From the NCBI RefSeq assembly GCF_042682685.1, contig NZ_JBHUHX010000004.1, positions 208,178 through 272,177 of the forward strand: 64,000 nucleotides of DNA. The letters run 5' to 3'. Below the pieces are notes generated by a model, which saw only the letters and a program-made list of their open reading frames with translations, had not been told where the DNA came from and did no database searches. Each line of letters starts with the position of its first letter. Within the stretch, counting starts at the first letter, position 1. This DNA is from Imhoffiella fuscus. GTDB taxonomy: Bacteria; Pseudomonadota; Gammaproteobacteria; Chromatiales; Chromatiaceae. Made by a program: the position numbers and the translations under genes. Below, in pieces: positions 60,352 to 64,000 of the stretch.

Positions 60352-60509
60352 CACAGCAACCCTTATGCTTTCGTCTCGCTCGCTGAAGGTCAGTGGAGAA
60401 ACACCCCTCAGCACTTGACCTGAAAGGACGGAAGGGGCCTCCCTCAGCTCAGATGAGAGTCGGGGAGCGATGCAAGCCACGGCGGCCCTAATTCACGTCA
60501 CAGTGACAC

Positions 60510-61085
60510 TTAATCGGCCGCGTGCCGCTTGAGGACGCTGCGAACGGTGCCATCCGAAATACCCAGCCGACGCGCGATCGGACGCTTTCCGAGCCCTTGG
60601 TGATACAGCTCGACAATCTGGCGATCGCGGTCGGAGAGGGGAACGGGCTCCACGATCGCCGATCTGAGCTCGGGAACGTCCTCGGACTCCTCGGTATTTT
60701 TCGCAACTGTTGCGGTCTGTCCCGATACGGACGTCTTCCGTTTCTGGTCGACCTGATTTTCCGCAACTGTTTCGGATAATTCGAGGTCGGCCGTGGTCGC
60801 CGGCTGAAACGTAGGGATTAGAGCCATACCAGCAACCGCTCGCGGATTCATGCGCCGGAACATCTCGACCACGGCATCCGCCGCCGCTTGAGTCATGCCC
60901 TTACGATAGGCCGTGGTCAAGATCTCGATCAGTCCGGTATCGCTCATGGCGCTGAAGTCTCCGCGATACTCATCGAAAGCGACAGCTCGGGCGCGTTCGC
61001 GAACGGCCCGCATGCGTTCGGCGGGCGAGAGTGCCCGTCCGGTTGGTGGACGTCCGCGCTTTTTCGGGGATGCTGGTTCGCTCAT
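60510..61085 (-). CDS. HTH regulatory protein
   Basis: This 191-aa protein has a basic N-terminus ('SPKKRGRPPTGRALSPAERMRAVRERARA'), a middle helical domain, a low-complexity linker, and a C-terminal HTH of the FixJ/Sin3-like kind: LSDRDRQIVELYHQGLGKRP then 'IARRLGISDGTVRSVLKRH'. The 'GRPPTGRALSPAERMR' opening is frequent in small plasmid and phage regulators. Its start is 6 bases from a 48-bp dyad (61091-61138), so it is probably self-regulated. It lies between the hairpin and the low-GC membrane-protein gene. Confidence 0.7.
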   Translation of the reverse strand: MSEPASPKKRGRPPTGRALSPAERMRAVRERARAVAFDEYRGDFSAMSDTGLIEILTTAYRKGMTQAAADAVVEMFRRMNPRAVAGMALIPTFQPATTADLELSETVAENQVDQKRKTSVSGQTATVAKNTEESEDVPELRSAIVEPVPLSDRDRQIVELYHQGLGKRPIARRLGISDGTVRSVLKRHAAD

Positions 61086-61090
61086 GATTG

Positions 61091-61138
61091 CGTCACTGTT
61101 GCGTTTATTGGCTTAGCCAAATACTAGCAACAGTGACG
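61091..61138. promoter_or_regulatory. Nested dyads before the HTH gene
   Basis: CGTCACTGTTGC (61091-61102) and GCAACAGTGACG (61127-61138) form a perfect 12-bp dyad; between them TTGGCT-t-AGCCAA (61108-61120) is a second dyad. The octamer ACTGTTGC occurs five times in about 1 kb here. They look like operator or iteron sites for the adjacent HTH protein. Confidence 0.65.
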
Positions 61139-61246
61139 AATAATGCAAGCATATTGCGAAACTGTTGCGCAAATAGAGAAAGCTACAAAGGCGCTCGTCC
61201 TTGTCGGCGAGCAGTGCGCCAAGATTCGCTCTGTCCCTTCCAACGG

Positions 61247-61834
61247 CTAGCTTTTGAAAGAATGCCATAAAATTGATAATCCAATAATAGCTAATGTTGT
61301 CAATATGAATAACAACCACTTTGCCAAAATAAAAAGAGGTTCTCCTTTTAGAACTCTATTCCATTCTATTTGAAGTATCTCGCGTGCATATTCACGTAAC
61401 CCCGGAATATGCTTGTTCGCATCCTGAGTATTTCTGTCATTTAGTAGAGATTTAATCTCATTGAACTCTGATAAAAATCCATCCACAGCAGATCCTTGCA
61501 TAGATGCCAACTGAATCCTTAGCAATATTCTATTGCCACTGGTCTGCCATTCCATGTGATCAGAGTAGGTGTTTTTCCAAAACTCAAAGTCCCCCACAGG
61601 CGCTCCCGATTCGCGCGTATTTGCATTATATTGCTTAAGCGCTTGCTGGAGATTTGAGATTGAGGCAATAAATAAAGATACGTCATCTCGAAATGAATTA
61701 ATCCATTCATTTCGTAGGTCAGAAATCTTTAGCTCTTTAGCCAAGATTAGATTTACTAAAGAAAACGCACCTGTTACTAAAGCAGCAATAACTGCTCCTA
61801 TTGGAACAAGCAAGCTTAATGATATTGAAGACAT
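61247..61834 (-). CDS. Low-GC membrane protein, probable cargo gene
   Basis: This 195-aa protein has an N-terminal hydrophobic helix (about residues 4-32, SLLVPIGAVIAALVTGAF), a 120-residue soluble helical middle with 'AKELKISDLRNEWINSFRDD', and a C-terminal hydrophobic helix (about 168-190). No family is recognised. Its DNA is much more AT-rich than its neighbours, with codons such as AAT, ATA and TTA, so it came recently from a different source. Two-helix proteins of this build in phages may act in superinfection exclusion or defence; that is inference. Confidence 0.65.
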   Translation of the reverse strand: MSSISLSLLVPIGAVIAALVTGAFSLVNLILAKELKISDLRNEWINSFRDDVSLFIASISNLQQALKQYNANTRESGAPVGDFEFWKNTYSDHMEWQTSGNRILLRIQLASMQGSAVDGFLSEFNEIKSLLNDRNTQDANKHIPGLREYAREILQIEWNRVLKGEPLFILAKWLLFILTTLAIIGLSILWHSFKS

Positions 61835-61871
61835 AATAAATTCACCTCATGTTACATCAGTCATCAATAAA

Positions 61872-62078
61872 TTATATCGTTCCGGTGCCGAATGATCCCG
61901 TATCGGCTGACGAGGACTTCGGTTCCGCTACGAAGATTGGCGTGATCGAGCCGGGCGGGATTCGCTCCGCAAGCTGCGCGAAGCCGCCCGGCTCGACTCT
62001 GCCATCCATCGCGTGCATGGACATGACGTCCTGAGCGGCCTTACGGGTGCTTCGGCCCCTGGTCGCTACCATCGCCAA
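61872..62078 (-). CDS. Possible small open frame of the element
   Basis: A 68-aa frame (MAMVATRGRSTRKAAQDVMS and onward) overlaps the end of the following gene by 38 bases. It has mixed composition and an internal second start. No family or ribosome site is clear. Inverted repeat 61946-61996 falls inside it. It may not be translated. Confidence 0.2.
   Translation of the reverse strand: MAMVATRGRSTRKAAQDVMSMHAMDGRVEPGGFAQLAERIPPGSITPIFVAEPKSSSADTGSFGTGTI
61946..61996. repeat. 13-bp inverted repeat
   Basis: TCGAGCCGGGCGG (61946-61958) and CCGCCCGGCTCGA (61984-61996) pair perfectly with a 25-base loop, just before the low-GC gene on its coding side. It may be a terminator or an mRNA structure of the phage-like operon. 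Confidence 0.55.
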
Positions 62079-62484
62079 AGTGCTCTAGCCACAGATCCCC
62101 GTTGCGCTCCCAGTCGTCATCCGTGAACCCCAGGTGGACCAGCTGCTCGAGCAGCAGCACGAACAGCCAGGCCGCCTTGAAGACGAGCCCGATCGCCGCT
62201 TGAAGCCCCGGAATCAGGAGCATGAAGACGGCCCGGATCCGATGGCCTTGCCACCAGAGCACGCGCGCCTCACGGGCGCCGATGCTCAGGAGCCATGACA
62301 GGCCCACGCTTTGAACCTCATAACCGTCGGCGTTGCGGTCCTGATCATAACGGAGCAGGCCATCACTGACGTTGAACACCTGGCCGAAGTAGCGCCGAGC
62401 GCGCCAATAGGAGGAGCGGAGGAGGGTGCCGATACCCAGATCTTCGACATCCGCCGCCGCAGGTTTGGTAAGCTGATCGAACAT
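62041..62484 (-). CDS. Hypothetical membrane protein of the element
   Basis: This 147-aa protein has a hydrophilic N-terminal third ('TLLRSSYWRARRYFGQVFNV'), one or two hydrophobic helices at about residues 85-118 ('AVFMLLIPGLQAAIGLVFKAAWLFVLLLEQL'), and an acidic Trp-rich tail. I do not recognise the family. It follows the Rep gene and a small gene in the same direction, so it belongs to the same element; inovirus genes in this position often encode membrane or assembly proteins. Confidence 0.55.
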   Translation of the reverse strand: MFDQLTKPAAADVEDLGIGTLLRSSYWRARRYFGQVFNVSDGLLRYDQDRNADGYEVQSVGLSWLLSIGAREARVLWWQGHRIRAVFMLLIPGLQAAIGLVFKAAWLFVLLLEQLVHLGFTDDDWERNGDLWLEHFGDGSDQGPKHP

Positions 62485-62561
62485 GACGTACCCCCAAGGG
62501 CGTTATGTGCCTCAGGCGTGCCCCCAGCGCCGCCAAGCCTCGGGGGCCACGCCTCTTCCCG

Positions 62562-62813
62562 TCAGACGTTGACCCCTTCGGGCCAGTCGACGAACCATTG
62601 ATCTCCCACGTCGTAGAGCTCCACCACGAAGCGGTCGGGGCGCTCCAATTCCCGAACGCATTGTTCCGCCGCTTGCCGAGTCGGGAATACGTGAGCCAAA
62701 TTCGGATGCATGGCCCAGCGCAGCAGCTCGGCACCCGCCTCCACCGTGATACGGCTATGCAGAAGCTCGCCATCCCAATTACCCACGCAATAGCCAAGCA
62801 ATCGCTCTTTCAA
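62562..62813 (-). CDS. Small hypothetical protein downstream of Rep
   Basis: This 83-aa soluble protein (MKERLLGYCVGNWDGELLHS and onward) is compact, acidic and aromatic at its end (DQWFVDWPEGVNV). Its place right after Rep matches that of the single-strand DNA-binding protein gene in filamentous phages, but no OB-fold pattern is visible. The role is unknown. It begins 25 bases after the Rep stop. Confidence 0.5.
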   Translation of the reverse strand: MKERLLGYCVGNWDGELLHSRITVEAGAELLRWAMHPNLAHVFPTRQAAEQCVRELERPDRFVVELYDVGDQWFVDWPEGVNV

Positions 62814-62838
62814 TCATTCCTCCCGAGAGCGACTGAAC

Positions 62839-63894
62839 TCAGGCCGCGCGCATCAGCGCGAATTTTTCCCGTAAGTCCTGCCAACTCTCGACCGTTTGAC
62901 ATTGAATCAGGGGCCGCCGAATAGCGACCACATTACCTGCGGAGAGGTCGGCATCGGAGAGTCCCGCAGCCCGTAGTACCGAGAGATTCCGATACCAGGT
63001 CGTGCGCGAGGTCATGTCCCGCGCCTTCTCCCAGCCATACGCCTTGATGAGCGCCCAACATCCAATCGCCGCCTTCGCTTGGCCTTCAGTCTTAGCGACT
63101 TGCTGTACCTGTTCTTCGATGTTCATTTCAGTGACCTCCGCTTTACCCAGCATTCGATCGAAATAACTATGCCATTCACTCTTGAGGTCTTTCGCCGTTA
63201 CTTGATACCAAGGATTACCAGCACGTTCTCGCCACCATTGCGCGCCAAGGGTGTGTTCAAGCCTCAACAGGCAGTCCGCCATCATCAGTTCTTCATCGCT
63301 ATATCGCCTCCCGTGATAATCCAATTTGCGCATCTGATACCGTAAGTGCGGCCCCTTCGCATATGCCTTGCCCTTACGAAGACGGCTGCGCTGCGACCAA
63401 TAGACCGTGTCGCCGGCCTGCTGCGAGACGCGATAGCGTCCGCCTTCACATCCCCGTAGCTCGGCTAGTCCGGCGCGCACATCGGCCAGCGACCCGACCA
63501 ACAGGTTTTCCGTGACATCCACACGCGAAACTAAGAAGAACTCGGCCGAGGGCGGCTTGCGCCGCACATCGAGGATCCCGAACACGTAATCCCGCATGCG
63601 TTCAACACATCCGGGAAGATCGAGCGCCGCCGAGGCGCCGGAACCGAAGACCGCGTCACCGTCACCCATGACGCGGGCAGGGGAGCCCTGCATCCACAAG
63701 GCATCGGAACCGCAGCGATAGCTGATGGCGTGCGAGTCCGAGCGGATCGAGTCCCAAGCCGAGGTTTCCCAGGCCACTTCACCCGTGGCCGGGTTGAAGC
63801 GCTGGATGCGATCGCCGAGATCGCGCAGGCGCAGGCGATCTTTCGTCCTCAGACAGTCGAGCGGAACCCGTGCCGTGACCCAGTCGATCAGCAT
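62839..63894 (-). CDS. Inovirus-type replication initiator (gpII/X family)
   Basis: This 351-aa protein matches the phage replication CRI (gpII/X) family by several segments: an opening MLIDWVTARVPLDC, 'GEVAWETSAWDSIRSDSHAI', 'WMQGSPARVMGDGDAVFGS', 'VSRVDVTENLLVGSLADVRA', 'GDTVYWSQRSRLRKGKAYAKG' and 'LLRLEHTLGAQWW'. These enzymes nick the double-strand origin to start rolling-circle replication of filamentous phages. The C-terminal part ('AIGCWALIKAYGWEKARDM', 'SRTTWYRNLSVLRAAGLS') is the matching helical region. Hairpins just upstream (63922-63966) are a candidate control or origin region. Confidence 0.8.
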   Translation of the reverse strand: MLIDWVTARVPLDCLRTKDRLRLRDLGDRIQRFNPATGEVAWETSAWDSIRSDSHAISYRCGSDALWMQGSPARVMGDGDAVFGSGASAALDLPGCVERMRDYVFGILDVRRKPPSAEFFLVSRVDVTENLLVGSLADVRAGLAELRGCEGGRYRVSQQAGDTVYWSQRSRLRKGKAYAKGPHLRYQMRKLDYHGRRYSDEELMMADCLLRLEHTLGAQWWRERAGNPWYQVTAKDLKSEWHSYFDRMLGKAEVTEMNIEEQVQQVAKTEGQAKAAIGCWALIKAYGWEKARDMTSRTTWYRNLSVLRAAGLSDADLSAGNVVAIRRPLIQCQTVESWQDLREKFALMRAA

Positions 63895-63921
63895 CGGCCA
63901 GGCCCGGCAGAAGGCTGGAAA

Positions 63922-63966
63922 GTCCCACCCATGGGACTAAGTGCCCGTGTTACAGGTACGGGCACC
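63922..63966. repeat. Twin hairpins upstream of Rep
   Basis: AGTCCCA (63922-63928) pairs with TGGGACT (63933-63939), and GTGCCCGT (63942-63949) with ACGGGCAC (63959-63966), two adjacent stems 28 bases before the Rep start. In inoviruses the nick site for Rep lies in a structured region, so this is a candidate. Confidence 0.5.
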
Positions 63967-64000
63967 GATCGCGGCGAGTTCTTCGCCGAGGGCCTGCACC

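Larger units (their letters stand above)
59482..64000. mobile_element. Inovirus-like integrated element (partial, right end outside the window)
   Basis: Starting at the dif-like half-site, the segment holds an XRE-type repressor, a 154-bp hairpin, an HTH protein, small unknown genes and a filamentous-phage type Rep gene. A phage-like repressor, small genes and Rep on the opposite strand fit inoviruses of the XerCD-using (IMEX) type. Coat, gpIII-like and Zot-like genes are not present in the window and would have to lie to the right of 64000. The left border at the dif-like centre is inferred. Confidence 0.55.

Overview
The window is GC-rich bacterial chromosome of gammaproteobacterial character. 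The mix of iorAB-paaK, an MprF-type synthase, a carboxynorspermidine route, and a carbamoyltransferase/SxtJ/DUF5989 set would fit a purple sulfur bacterium or relative (Chromatiales). No photosynthesis or rRNA gene is present, so that placement is an inference. I see no tRNA, rRNA or CRISPR array.

Layout. 1-5.8 kb: end of a Cache-domain protein, a chemoreceptor, a gamma-glutamyltransferase and a MgtE Mg2+ transporter. 5.8-6.7 kb: a gene-free, locally AT-rich stretch holding an IS66-type MITE (14-bp inverted repeats, 8-bp target duplication) and a 37-bp tandem duplication. 6.7-9.7 kb: a methyltransferase, then a small lipoprotein, an HdeD-like protein and a DUF302 protein, then a secreted protein of unknown role. 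10.0-14.1 kb: a tight four-gene operon with two ParA/MinD-type ATPases, one fused to a membrane anchor and SPOR domain, and two membrane proteins. 14.2-17.6 kb: a divergent EamA/MarR pair, a Tus-like replication-terminator protein with a Ter-like site in its promoter region, and a methyltransferase. 17.6-23.5 kb: a gene remnant, small proteins, a large sulfatase, and a GNAT/PuuE/lipoprotein operon. 23.7-29.7 kb: an AI-2E-type exporter and a polyamine module (Orn/Lys/Arg decarboxylase, carboxynorspermidine dehydrogenase and decarboxylase). 29.8-39.7 kb: NUDIX, metallo-beta-lactamase-fold protein, a phosphorelay kinase pair and iorA-iorB-paaK. 39.9-50.6 kb: a TPR-CHAT protease, a quorum-sensing-like locus (acyl-signal synthase-like enzyme, methyltransferase, XRE-like and LuxR-like regulators), a fatty-acid desaturase, and the SGNH hydrolase/carbamoyltransferase/SxtJ/DUF5989 set. 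50.7-57.1 kb: a second Ter-like site, an antiporter, and mprF with an overlapping alpha/beta hydrolase. 57.2-64.0 kb: a tyrosine recombinase and KfrA-like pair, a dif-like half site, and part of an inovirus-like element.

The most notable theme is replication termination. A Tus-like gene, two copies of an identical 19-bp Ter-like motif in the same orientation 34 kb apart, a half-dif site to their right and an inovirus Rep gene all point to the chromosome terminus, with a filamentous-phage-like element probably integrated by XerCD at dif. Other candidates for undescribed systems are the ParA/MinD membrane operon and the acyl-signal locus.
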